Origin: JBOGED01 sp050743625 | Lineage (GTDB): Bacteria; Actinomycetota; Nitriliruptoria; Euzebyales; Egibacteraceae | NCBI GenBank assembly: GCA_050743625.1 | Contig: JBOGED010000020.1 | Span: 1 to 12,998 of the forward strand | Length of the DNA stretch: 12,998 nucleotides | Direction of reading: 5' to 3' | Part shown: one piece after another, positions 1-6,618 of the stretch | Numbering within the stretch: the stretch's first letter is position 1 | Layout of the letters: each line of letters opens with the position of its first letter | Program-made: the position numbers and the translations under genes | Notes under the pieces: generated by a model | What the model was told of the DNA's origin: nothing | What the model saw: the letters and a program-made list of their open reading frames with translations, nothing else | The model's database searches: none

Positions 1-80
1 ACGTAGAGCAGCCCGAGAAAGAACATCGTGAGGAGCATCCGCGACGACAAGCCGCGGTCTGCGGGGAAGCGTGTGCGCAT
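1..80 (-). CDS. htpX: HtpX-like M48 membrane protease, N-terminal fragment (runs off the window)
   Basis: Only the first 26 codons are inside the window. They read MRTRFPADRGLSSRMLLTMF followed by FLGLLY, which is the typical amino end of actinobacterial HtpX: a short basic lead, then the first membrane helix. HtpX is a zinc-dependent membrane protease that degrades damaged membrane proteins; its HExxH site would lie beyond the left edge. The ATG (80-78) begins 5 nt after the pspAA stop codon (88-86), so the gene is probably cotranscribed and translationally coupled as the third gene of a pspA-pspAA-htpX unit. Identification rests on the short N-terminus plus gene order, both of which agree with known actinobacterial clusters. 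Confidence 0.72.
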   Translation of the reverse strand, partial: MRTRFPADRGLSSRMLLTMFFLGLLY

Positions 81-85
81 CTTCG

Positions 86-364
86 TCAACCTGGGATGAG
101 TCCCTCATCGCCAAGCAGTGCCCTGACCTCTTCGATGCTCGAGTCGGAGCCAGGTAGGACACAGTCGGACGGATCGAGGGCGTCGGGTGGGTGGGGAGTG
201 GCGTGCGCCTTGACCGTGGCCAGCAGCTGGCCGAGGGCCGCCGCAAATTCGTCGGCGTCGTTCGTGTCGACGGCCTTGATCAGCCGCTCGTCAAGCTCGT
301 TCAACGCTTCGAGCGCCGATGCGGGCACGTCGAACTGGCCCTCGCCGAGAATGCGAACGATCAC
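86..364 (-). CDS. pspAA: PspA-associated protein PspAA
   Basis: A 92-residue soluble protein. It opens with MIVRILGEGQF and closes with EEVRALLGDEGLIPG, both hallmarks of the actinobacterial PspAA family, small proteins encoded next to PspA. The length is normal for the family. The start is GTG at 364-362, overlapping the pspA stop in a GTGA (361-364), which implies translational coupling. The biochemical role is not well defined; comparative genomics places PspAA in envelope-stress gene sets with PspA/Snf7-type membrane-remodelling proteins and HtpX proteases. There is no membrane helix or signal peptide. It is acidic, with a proline-rich linker near residues 55-65. The family call is secure, the function is inferred from neighbours. 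Confidence 0.85.
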   Translation of the reverse strand: MIVRILGEGQFDVPASALEALNELDERLIKAVDTNDADEFAAALGQLLATVKAHATPHPPDALDPSDCVLPGSDSSIEEVRALLGDEGLIPG

Positions 365-1173
365 GAGGGGTTCCCCTCCTGGGTCGCCTCTTGGGTCGCC
401 TCTTGGGTGGACCCGCTTGCCTGCTGGCTCGATCGACTCGACTGGTTCGACGCCTCGATCGCCTCAGGGGTTCCCCCGGCGGACAGCTCGCCCTTGAGCG
501 CGGCGAGCTCGTCGTCGACTCCGGAGGTCGCGGCCACGCGGTCGAGCTCGGCCTGGATCGGGTCGGAGGTGCCGGTCACGTCGTCGAGCGCTCCCGAGGC
601 GATCAGCTCGTCCACCGCCCCGGCGCGCGCCTGCAGCGCGGCCGTCTTGTCCTCGGCGCGCTGGATCGCCAGCCCGACGTCACCCATCTCTTCCGAGATG
701 CCGGAGAACGCCTCGCCGATCTTGGCCTGGGCCTCCGCGGCGGTGTAGGTCGCCTTGATCGTCTCCTTGCGGGTGCGGAACGCGTCGACCTTGGCCTGCA
801 GCCGGCTCGACGCTTGGACCAGCTTCGCCTCCTCACCCTGCAGCTGCTCGTGCTGGACCCGCAACGCCGCGAGCTCAGGCTGGATCGCGGAGCGGCGCGA
901 CAACGCCTCGCGCGCGAGATCGTCCCGCCCCGCCTCCACCGCCTTCTTGGCTTGATCGTGTAGTTTGGCCGCTTTGTCCTGCAGGGATTGGGCCTGCAGC
1001 TCGACGCGCTTGCGGGACGTCGCGACGTCCGCCACCCCTCGCTTCACCTTCTGGAGCATCTCCAGCTGACGCTGGTATGAGTAGTCGAGCGTCTCGCGCG
1101 GGTCTTCCGCGCGATCGAGCGCCTTGTGCGCCTTGGACTTGAACACCATCGACAGGCGCTGCATCAACCCCAT
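361..1173 (-). CDS. pspA: PspA/IM30 (ESCRT-III-like) phage-shock protein A
   Basis: A 270-residue, mostly helical coiled-coil protein. The N-terminus MGLMQRLSMVFKSKAHKALD is the amphipathic helix a0 of PspA/IM30; it is followed by the conserved AEDPRETLDYSY segment and long charged helices to about residue 205. Family members bind stressed inner-membrane lipid and assemble into rods or rings that stabilise it. The start at 1173 was chosen because AAGGAG lies 7-8 nt upstream and helix a0 begins exactly there; an upstream in-frame ATG (1224) would add 17 unrelated residues and has no such support. The C-terminal tail (about residues 230-270) is low-complexity Ser/Gln/Glu/Thr and includes a duplicated ATQE encoded by two perfect 12-bp repeats (380-403). 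It is first in the pspA-pspAA-htpX unit. Confidence 0.93.
   Translation of the reverse strand: MGLMQRLSMVFKSKAHKALDRAEDPRETLDYSYQRQLEMLQKVKRGVADVATSRKRVELQAQSLQDKAAKLHDQAKKAVEAGRDDLAREALSRRSAIQPELAALRVQHEQLQGEEAKLVQASSRLQAKVDAFRTRKETIKATYTAAEAQAKIGEAFSGISEEMGDVGLAIQRAEDKTAALQARAGAVDELIASGALDDVTGTSDPIQAELDRVAATSGVDDELAALKGELSAGGTPEAIEASNQSSRSSQQASGSTQEATQEATQEGNPS
380..403. repeat. Two perfect 12-bp direct repeats in the pspA tail
   Basis: TGGGTCGCCTCT occurs twice head to tail (380-391, 392-403), with a third partial copy following. The length is a multiple of three, so copy-number change adds or removes ATQE units in the PspA C-terminal tail without a frameshift. Confidence 0.85.
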
Positions 1174-1273
1174 GAGCCCACTCCTTCCCTGTCTGGCAGT
1201 CGAGCCTATCGCCATGCGAGACACCGCGTGCGGTGGATACGCTCCTTACCGTGATGAAGGTCATGATGAACCG
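1174..1273. promoter_or_regulatory. Divergent promoter region between pspA and the membrane-protein gene, with a 14-bp palindrome
   Basis: The 100 bp between the two divergent starts hold a perfect inverted repeat, CACCGC-GT-GCGGTG (1222-1235). On the minus strand a TAGGCT (1209-1204) could be the -10 of pspA, giving a leader of about 20 nt, and the palindrome would lie just upstream of it in the spacer/-35 area. On the plus strand GATGAAGG is repeated at 1253-1260 and 1273-1280. The palindrome is a plausible operator for a dimeric regulator; promoter assignment is inference. Confidence 0.5.
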
Positions 1274-1891
1274 ATGAAGGAAGCCGCGCAGCCGAGCGGT
1301 GGGCCACTGCGACGCCTCGCCCCGCTCCTCGACCGGTTGCAGGAGGTCACCGGGCGCCAGGTCGCGATGCTCCTCGCACTGTTCGTCGTGGCGACGATCC
1401 TGCTCCTGATCGTCGGGCCCGGCCGGGCGGCGCAAGACCTGGCCGGACCCCTGTTACCCCTTCCGAACAGGGCCGGGACCGCGATCGCCGAACAGCTACC
1501 CCGCTTTCTTGAGGCGCTGGGACCGTCCGGCCGGGGCACATACCTCACCTATCTGGTGCTCGACCTGCCGTACGCGGGCCTGTTCGCGCTGACGTTCTCT
1601 TCGGCGGTCGCAGCCGCCACCGCCCGCTACGACAAGGTGCCCCGAGACCTTCGCAACCTCGCGCTCGTGCCGCTGGCCGCTGGCGCCTGCCAGTTCCTGA
1701 CCGATCTCGGGATTCTCACGCTGACCCTGCGCTCGGTGGACGGTCCCAACGCGCTGGCCACCCTGGTCGGGTGGCTCTCGGCCTCGTGGCTCGCGCTGAC
1801 GAACATCACGGTGATCTTGGCCGCCGCCGCCCTTTTCGGCCTGGCCCACCATGGCATGCGAGCCGCCGAGGGCAAGGCCGAGGGGAAATAG
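1274..1891 (+). CDS. Four-helix membrane protein of unknown function
   Basis: A 205-residue protein not assigned to a named family. It has a hydrophilic N-terminus, then hydrophobic segments at about residues 30-48, 91-115, 127-151 and 162-191, and a short charged, Lys/Glu-rich C-terminal tail. It contains no recognisable catalytic motif. The start ATG at 1274 is the first good in-frame methionine inside the divergent spacer; a GAAGG lies 13 nt upstream, which is a weak ribosome site, so the exact start is uncertain. A longer reading from 1124 would run into pspA and is not supported. The biotin carboxylase gene begins only 9 nt after its stop, so the two are probably cotranscribed, but no functional link is evident. 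Confidence 0.75.
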   Translation: MKEAAQPSGGPLRRLAPLLDRLQEVTGRQVAMLLALFVVATILLLIVGPGRAAQDLAGPLLPLPNRAGTAIAEQLPRFLEALGPSGRGTYLTYLVLDLPYAGLFALTFSSAVAAATARYDKVPRDLRNLALVPLAAGACQFLTDLGILTLTLRSVDGPNALATLVGWLSASWLALTNITVILAAAALFGLAHHGMRAAEGKAEGK

Positions 1892-1900
1892 GAGAGTGTC

Positions 1901-3535
1901 GTGAAGCTTCTCATCGCGAACCGTGGCGAGATCGCGGCCCGTGTCATCCGCACCGCACGGGAGATGGGCATCAGGACCGTCGCCGTCTACAGCGACCCCG
2001 ACCGCCGCGCCCTGCACGCCGAGCAAGCCGACGAGGCCGTCGCCATCGGCGGGATCGCGCCCGCGGAGTCCTACCTCGATCAGGACCGCATCCTCGACGC
2101 CGCTCGCCGGACCGGCGCGGACGCCGTGCACCCCGGGTACGGCTTCCTCGCCGAGCACGCCGGCTTCGCCAGAGCCTGCGCCAACACGGGGTTGACCTTC
2201 GTCGGGCCGCCTCCGGTGGTGATCGCGGCGATGGCCGACAAGATGCGCGCGAGGCACCTCATGCAGGACGCCGGGCTCCCGGTCCTCCCCGGCGGCACCG
2301 ACCCCGCGAGGGTGGGATTCCCCTTGATTGTTAAGGCGGCATGCGGTGGCGGTGGAAAAGGGATCCGAGTGGTGCACAATCCGGAGGACCTCGACCACGA
2401 AGCCGCCGCTGCGCGCCGGGAGGCAGCCGCCGCCTTCGGCGACCATCGCGTCTTCTTCGAGCAGTACCTCCATCCCGCCCGCCACGTCGAGGTCCAAGTC
2501 TTCGGTGACACCCGTGGCCGGGTGCTGCACCTCGGCGAGCGGGAGTGCTCGATCCAGCGCCGGCACCAGAAGGTCATCGAGGAGACGCCGTCGCCCGCCG
2601 TCGACGCCGAGCTGCGGACCGCGTTGGGCGCGGCCGCCGTCACCGCGGCGAAGGCGTTGGGCTATGTGAACGCCGGTACCGTCGAGTTCCTGCTCGGCCC
2701 CTCTGGAGCCTTCTACTTCCTTGAGATGAACACCCGCCTCCAGGTGGAGCACCCCGTCACCGAGATGGCGTGGCGGCACCGGGGAGCCTTCGGGGACGAG
2801 CCCCTCGACCTCGTCCAGCTGCAGCTCTTGGTCGCGCTCGGTGAGCCGCTTCCGCTCGCACAGGATGACGTCGTGCCCGCCGGCCACGCCATCGAGGCCC
2901 GCGTCTACGCGGAGGACACCAGCGAGGGATTCGCGCCATCCACCGGCCGGCTCGACGTCTGGGAGCCAGCCACCGGCGTCCGTGTCGACAGCGCCGCGCG
3001 AGCGGGCGACGAGGTCACCACACACTACGACTCCCTGCTCGCGAAGATTATCGCCGCGGGGCCAACCCGGAAAGAGGCGGCGGCGCGCCTCGCGAGGGCG
3101 TTGCGGTCCAGCCGGATCCATGGCGTCACGACCAACCGGGACCTGCTCGTGCGCACGCTCGAAAGCCCCGCGTTCCTCGCCGGCGACCTCTCGACCACGT
3201 TCCTCGCCGACCACGAGCTGACCGGCACGGTGACCGAGCCGGACGCGCTGCACCTCGCGGCCGCCGCCTTGACCTCGGCGCACGGGCGCGCCCCGGCGCA
3301 ACCCGTCGCCTATGACCGTGCCGTCGTCACCTGCGAACCGGGGCAAGACGGACGCTGGGCGGTCCGGATCGGGGACACCGAGCACCACGCGCGCGTCTAC
3401 GCCTGGCCCGATGAGCGTCCAGACCGCGCGATCGACCTCGAGCTCGACGCCCACCGCACCCACGCCACCGTCACACGGATCGACGGCCGCGTGTACGTCG
3501 ACTCACCCCTCGGCCACCTCGCGCTCAAGGAGTGA
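1901..3535 (+). CDS. Biotin carboxylase subunit of acyl-CoA carboxylase, lacking the biotin-carrier domain
   Basis: This 544-residue protein carries out ATP-dependent carboxylation of biotin for acetyl-/propionyl-CoA carboxylase. Visible motifs are the LIANRGEIAARV start, the ATP-grasp loop GGGGKG (149-154), RRHQK (221-224 region), FLEMNTRLQVEHPVTEM with E283, and IEARVYAED with R334, equivalent to the catalytic E296 and R338 of E. coli AccC. The GTG start has GGAG 6 nt upstream, overlapping the previous stop. After the carboxylase core (about 450 residues) comes a ~95-residue extension resembling the region that normally leads into a biotinyl domain. The protein ends at SPLGHLALKE, with no AMKM biotin site. 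About 12 residues (290-301) replace the usual VTG before LDLVQLQ. The gene ends convergently with the next, overlapping by 11 nt. Confidence 0.92.
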   Translation: MKLLIANRGEIAARVIRTAREMGIRTVAVYSDPDRRALHAEQADEAVAIGGIAPAESYLDQDRILDAARRTGADAVHPGYGFLAEHAGFARACANTGLTFVGPPPVVIAAMADKMRARHLMQDAGLPVLPGGTDPARVGFPLIVKAACGGGGKGIRVVHNPEDLDHEAAAARREAAAAFGDHRVFFEQYLHPARHVEVQVFGDTRGRVLHLGERECSIQRRHQKVIEETPSPAVDAELRTALGAAAVTAAKALGYVNAGTVEFLLGPSGAFYFLEMNTRLQVEHPVTEMAWRHRGAFGDEPLDLVQLQLLVALGEPLPLAQDDVVPAGHAIEARVYAEDTSEGFAPSTGRLDVWEPATGVRVDSAARAGDEVTTHYDSLLAKIIAAGPTRKEAAARLARALRSSRIHGVTTNRDLLVRTLESPAFLAGDLSTTFLADHELTGTVTEPDALHLAAAALTSAHGRAPAQPVAYDRAVVTCEPGQDGRWAVRIGDTEHHARVYAWPDERPDRAIDLELDAHRTHATVTRIDGRVYVDSPLGHLALKE

Positions 3536-4484
3536 ACGATTCGAGGTGGTCGAGGGCCACGACCCGAGTCTGAGGGCTGGCCTCGCGCACGACGGGGATA
3601 AAGGCCGCGAGGCCTCCCTCGTCGATCGCGGGCTCTTCGACGGGCAACTCAAAGTTGTCCCAGTGCGTGGGGACCAGCCACCGAGGATTGCCCAGCGCAT
3701 CGAGGAGCCGCTGCGCGTAACCGTGAGTCAAGCCGCTGATCGTCGGGGCGATCACCACGTCGGGTCGCAGGCCACGCAGCTCACGCTCGATGAAGTTGCC
3801 ACTGCTCAGCGCGAGGATACGGAACCGGTCACCGATGGTGACTTGATAGATCAAGGTGCCTCCCTCGACGAGATCTGCGATCGTCGTCGGCTTCGGTGGT
3901 ACCGAGGTGAGGGTGCCAGGAAAGATGTACTGCCCGTTGCCGTTGACCCCGTGCAGGCTGGGGAAGACCTCGATCGTGTAGCCGTCGAACGCGAGAAACT
4001 CGCCACCCTGAACGACGATGACGTGGTCGGTCGGCACGCCCATCGCGTAGAGCAGGTTCGCGTGTGTCTGGGTGCCAAGCACCCTCGCGCCCGTTCTTTC
4101 CACGACATACGGGACGTCGTTGATGTGGTCGAAGTGGCCGTGCCCGAGGAGGACAAGGTAAGTGGCGCTCACGTAGCGGTCGACGCGCGCGTGGTCCACC
4201 CATAGCGGCGTTGCGGGGTCGAAGCGCTTGGCGGCGATCCCCACGTCGTACCGCGTGAGGTATGGGTCGATCAAGAGCCGGTGGGAGCCGAACGCGATCT
4301 CCCATCCGTTCGTTCCGAACCACTTGAGGTTGACGTCCGACGCGCCGGACTCCGGGTTCACCGCGCATCCAGATCCGATGAGCGGGACCGCCATCGCGGC
4401 CGCCGCCAGGGCGGAGGTCCCCAGGAAGCTTCGACGGCTCGCCAGAGGAAGCGCTGAAACGGGGGCGACGCAGCGGGTACACAT
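3525..4484 (-). CDS. Tat-exported MBL-fold (UlaG-like) metallo-hydrolase
   Basis: A 319-residue metallo-beta-lactamase-fold protein. The N-terminus has a twin-arginine signal, SRRSFLG (16-22), then an Ala-rich hydrophobic stretch ending in GSGC, which suggests export in folded form and possibly lipid attachment at the cysteine (the lipobox is poor). The fold signature HGHFDH (115-120) is followed by a metal-ligand candidate in PSLHG (about H178) and by PTHWD (about H274). The layout resembles the UlaG-like branch; the substrate cannot be told. The start at 4484 is preferred over a TTG at 4529 because AGGAAG lies 7 nt upstream and the signal begins closer to the N-terminus. It is convergent with the biotin carboxylase and divergent from the nucleotidyltransferase gene. 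Confidence 0.85.
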   Translation of the reverse strand: MCTRCVAPVSALPLASRRSFLGTSALAAAAMAVPLIGSGCAVNPESGASDVNLKWFGTNGWEIAFGSHRLLIDPYLTRYDVGIAAKRFDPATPLWVDHARVDRYVSATYLVLLGHGHFDHINDVPYVVERTGARVLGTQTHANLLYAMGVPTDHVIVVQGGEFLAFDGYTIEVFPSLHGVNGNGQYIFPGTLTSVPPKPTTIADLVEGGTLIYQVTIGDRFRILALSSGNFIERELRGLRPDVVIAPTISGLTHGYAQRLLDALGNPRWLVPTHWDNFELPVEEPAIDEGGLAAFIPVVREASPQTRVVALDHLESFTP

Positions 4485-4528
4485 CGCAGTGCTTCCTGTC
4501 GTGCTCGGGTACCGGTGAAGTAGGCTCA

Positions 4529-4942
4529 ATGGTCATGATCGCCCCGGCTCAGCGTGAGGCCGCCGCTCCGGCGTTCGCGCGGGCTGGCGTGGTGATCGCG
4601 TACCTCTTCGGGTCGCGGGCTCGGGGGGATCACCGGGAGACCAGCGACGCCGATGTCGCAGTCTTGGCGGACCGCCGTCTTGGTCTCCTGGCGCGCGAGC
4701 GGCTCGCCAACGAGCTCGCTGACGCGTTGGAGGTTCCTGACGTCGACGTGATCGTCCTCGACGAGGTCCGCCTCGCGTTGCGCGGCCGTGTCCTGCAAGA
4801 AAGCCAGCTGCTCTACTCTGCGGACGAGCCTCGCCGGGTCGCGTTCGAGGTGCGCACGCGTTCGGAGTACTTCGATTTCCTGCCGACCTTGCAGGCGCAC
4901 GCCGACGCGTACCTGCGCCACGTGGCCGCCCACGGACTCTAG
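4529..4942 (+). CDS. mntA: MntA-type nucleotidyltransferase antitoxin (type VII toxin-antitoxin)
   Basis: A 137-residue minimal nucleotidyltransferase. It shows the signature GS-x10-DxD (G28, S29, D40, D42) and the third acidic strand VDVIVLDE (D73). MntA proteins adenylylate a tyrosine of the HepT (HEPN RNase) toxin, silencing it. The C-terminal part, with EYFDFLPTLQAH, matches the usual end of the family, so this gene looks complete. The ATG at 4529 is used, with AGG 4 nt upstream; a second ATG at 4535 is also possible. A hepT gene would be expected right after it, and indeed an ATG follows the TAG directly at 4943, but only a scar of the toxin remains. The antitoxin is thus an orphan. Confidence 0.85.
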   Translation: MVMIAPAQREAAAPAFARAGVVIAYLFGSRARGDHRETSDADVAVLADRRLGLLARERLANELADALEVPDVDVIVLDEVRLALRGRVLQESQLLYSADEPRRVAFEVRTRSEYFDFLPTLQAHADAYLRHVAAHGL

Positions 4943-5013
4943 ATGGTCGACCTCGGGATCTCGACGGGTTTGCGCGGGCGATCACTACCTTCGTGAGCAG
5001 GTTTGATGCTTAG
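4943..5013 (+). pseudogene. Scar of a HepT (HEPN-domain) toxin gene
   Basis: Immediately after the mntA stop, ATGGTCGACCTC begins like a HepT start (MVDL) in the standard adjacent arrangement. From 4957 a different frame reads DLDGFARAITTFVSRFDA and stops at 5011-5013. That resembles the usual C-terminal end of HEPN/DUF86 toxins (acidic patch, then FARAI/V and an aromatic end). The central ~110 residues, including the RX4-6H catalytic motif, are missing, so no active toxin can be made. The call depends on position and short similarity, hence moderate confidence. Confidence 0.5.
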
Positions 5014-6542
5014 ATGGCGGGTAGGTCGAGGTGGAGGCGGGTTCCGCGGTTGGGGGAGGAGCGGACGTGGAGGGCGCCGCCGGCGTCGGCAGCGAGCCGT
5101 GTCAGGGTGCGGAGGCCGAGGAAGTTGCGGTCGCCGTTCCCGGCGCTGAACTGGGCCGGGTCGAACCCGCGCCCGTCGTCGTCGATGGTCAGCTCGACGC
5201 GCTGGTCGCGGACGTCGAGCCGGACCTTCACGGTATTCGCGTCGGCGTGCGAGACCGAGTTACGGACCGCTTCCTCGGCGGCACGGATCAACAGCTCTTC
5301 GGTGTCATCCGGCAGCTGCAGGCCGGGTGGGAGGTCGAGGCGCGTGTCGATCCCGCGCCGGGCGAGGGGGAGCAGCATTCCGGACAGCGCGGTCTCGAGG
5401 CTGCGTCGCCGTCCATTGCCATTGATCCCGCGATGACCGCCGTTCGTGGGACGCGCGCCCTGCCCGCCGCCATTACTCATGGCACGCTTCGCGCCGTTCG
5501 TGCCATTCGTCGTGCCATTCGTGGTGCCGTGCGTCGCGCTGTTCGCGCCGTTCCAGATGGAGGGGGCGTTCTCGGGACGTGCGGCCCACCTCTGGGTGGC
5601 GCCATCGCGAAGCGCCCCAGGCAGGACAAGCTCCTCCTCAGGCATCGGTTGGTTGAAGGGAACGGCCGGCCATGGTGTGCCACCCTGCTCGATCCCGAGC
5701 CAGCCGTCATCGTCTTGAGTGGTCATCGACGCGAAGGCGGGCGCGGAAAGAGGCGTGGAGACAGCCGCGGGGACGGGGCGTGGGCGGGACGTTGGCGGCA
5801 ACTCGTACGGGGCATGGCTCGGCGGCTCGGGCTCAAGCCACTCATCCAGGTCCTCGCTCGCGATCTCGTACGCCGGGGCCTTCCGTCGTAGCCGGGCCGC
5901 CAACACGGCTAGGCACATCCACCCTGCCGCCATGACGACGAGGGCGCCGAGCGTCACCGGCGCGAACATCTGCCATGCGCGGCGCCCGTCCTCGGTGATC
6001 GACTGGTAGTCGTAGTCCATCTGCATCAGCAGTGCGTCGCCGCTGGCTGACAGGACCGGCTGGTGGACACGCAGGATCGTGTCACTTGGGTCGGCGCTGA
6101 TCTCCAGCTCGGTCTCGGCCGCTCCCGACCGCAGCGATTGGAGCGCGGGGCCGTCCAATGGAGCGTTCGTGCCCTGCGCCGCCGGGTCCCGCGCGTACAC
6201 CGCCTCGCCGTCTGGGGCGCGGAACGTCACCCCGAGTACCTCGCGGCCTTGCCCGCCGAGCAGCTGATCGAGGGTATCCAGTGCGACCGGGTCATCCACG
6301 CGAAGACCACCGACGACGTTGGCCTCGGCGAGCTGCCGGGCGAGCGCCTCGGTCCTGGCACGCGCCTCAGACACCGCCCGGCTGGTACCAGCCCGCTGGC
6401 CCCAGAGCCAGCTCCCGGCGCCCACAAGCGTGAGCGTCACTAGCCCAGCGACGCAAAAGGCCATTCCTCGGTTTCCCAAGAAACCGGGGGCAGCCGCTCC
6501 TGCGTCTACGTCTCTCGATCGTCTCAAGCCAATCCGCCTCAT
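5010..6542 (-). CDS. Membrane sensor protein with a histidine-kinase ATPase domain but no recognisable phosphoacceptor domain
   Basis: A 510-residue protein. It has a basic N-terminus, membrane helix 1 (about 28-47), an extracytoplasmic sensor region (48-192), helix 2 (193-215), a long proline/acid-rich cytoplasmic linker, and a C-terminal HATPase_c domain (about 410-510). The N-box EEAVRNSVSHADA, G1 DDDGRGFD and G2-like GLRTLTRLAADAGG are intact and of the NarX/LiaS type. The HisKA_3 helix with its RELHD-like H-box, expected before the ATPase domain, is absent; residues 330-380 are instead an Asn/Gly/Thr-rich tract. The start at 6542 gives the basic lead, though no Shine-Dalgarno is seen; a TACGAT (6572-6567) may be its -10. 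An alternative start is 6464. No response regulator gene lies nearby. It converges on the mntA/hepT scar. Confidence 0.82.
   Translation of the reverse strand: MRRIGLRRSRDVDAGAAAPGFLGNRGMAFCVAGLVTLTLVGAGSWLWGQRAGTSRAVSEARARTEALARQLAEANVVGGLRVDDPVALDTLDQLLGGQGREVLGVTFRAPDGEAVYARDPAAQGTNAPLDGPALQSLRSGAAETELEISADPSDTILRVHQPVLSASGDALLMQMDYDYQSITEDGRRAWQMFAPVTLGALVVMAAGWMCLAVLAARLRRKAPAYEIASEDLDEWLEPEPPSHAPYELPPTSRPRPVPAAVSTPLSAPAFASMTTQDDDGWLGIEQGGTPWPAVPFNQPMPEEELVLPGALRDGATQRWAARPENAPSIWNGANSATHGTTNGTTNGTNGAKRAMSNGGGQGARPTNGGHRGINGNGRRRSLETALSGMLLPLARRGIDTRLDLPPGLQLPDDTEELLIRAAEEAVRNSVSHADANTVKVRLDVRDQRVELTIDDDGRGFDPAQFSAGNGDRNFLGLRTLTRLAADAGGALHVRSSPNRGTRLHLDLPAI
5500..5522. repeat. Short tandem repeat encoding an Asn/Gly/Thr tract in the sensor gene
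   Basis: GTGCCATTCGT occurs at 5500-5510 and 5512-5522 (12-bp period), with diverged copies on both sides (about 5485-5555). It encodes TTNGTTNGTNGA-type low-complexity sequence in the linker of the sensor protein, so the tract probably grew by slippage. Confidence 0.7.
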
Positions 6543-6618
6543 CCCGCGCCGGTTAGGAGATCCCGGATCGTAAACCCATGGCCGAAGGGACAAGCAAATC
6601 GGCGAGGGGTAGCGCGGC

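Noticed and set aside
319..963. Open frames on the plus strand across pspA
   Set aside because: Arg/Leu-rich shadow sequence with no family features; pspA on the other strand is clear.
1496..3463. 655-residue open frame on the minus strand opposite the biotin carboxylase
   Set aside because: Shadow frame caused by GC-rich codons; the plus strand has a complete set of biotin carboxylase motifs.
4485..4529. TTG start at 4529 for the MBL-fold gene
   Set aside because: The ATG at 4484 has a well-placed AGGAAG and gives a normal Tat signal; the longer start would overlap the divergent start codon of mntA.
5031..5891. 286-residue plus-strand frame opposite the sensor gene
   Set aside because: Shadow of the ATPase-domain gene; no ribosome site or recognisable domain.
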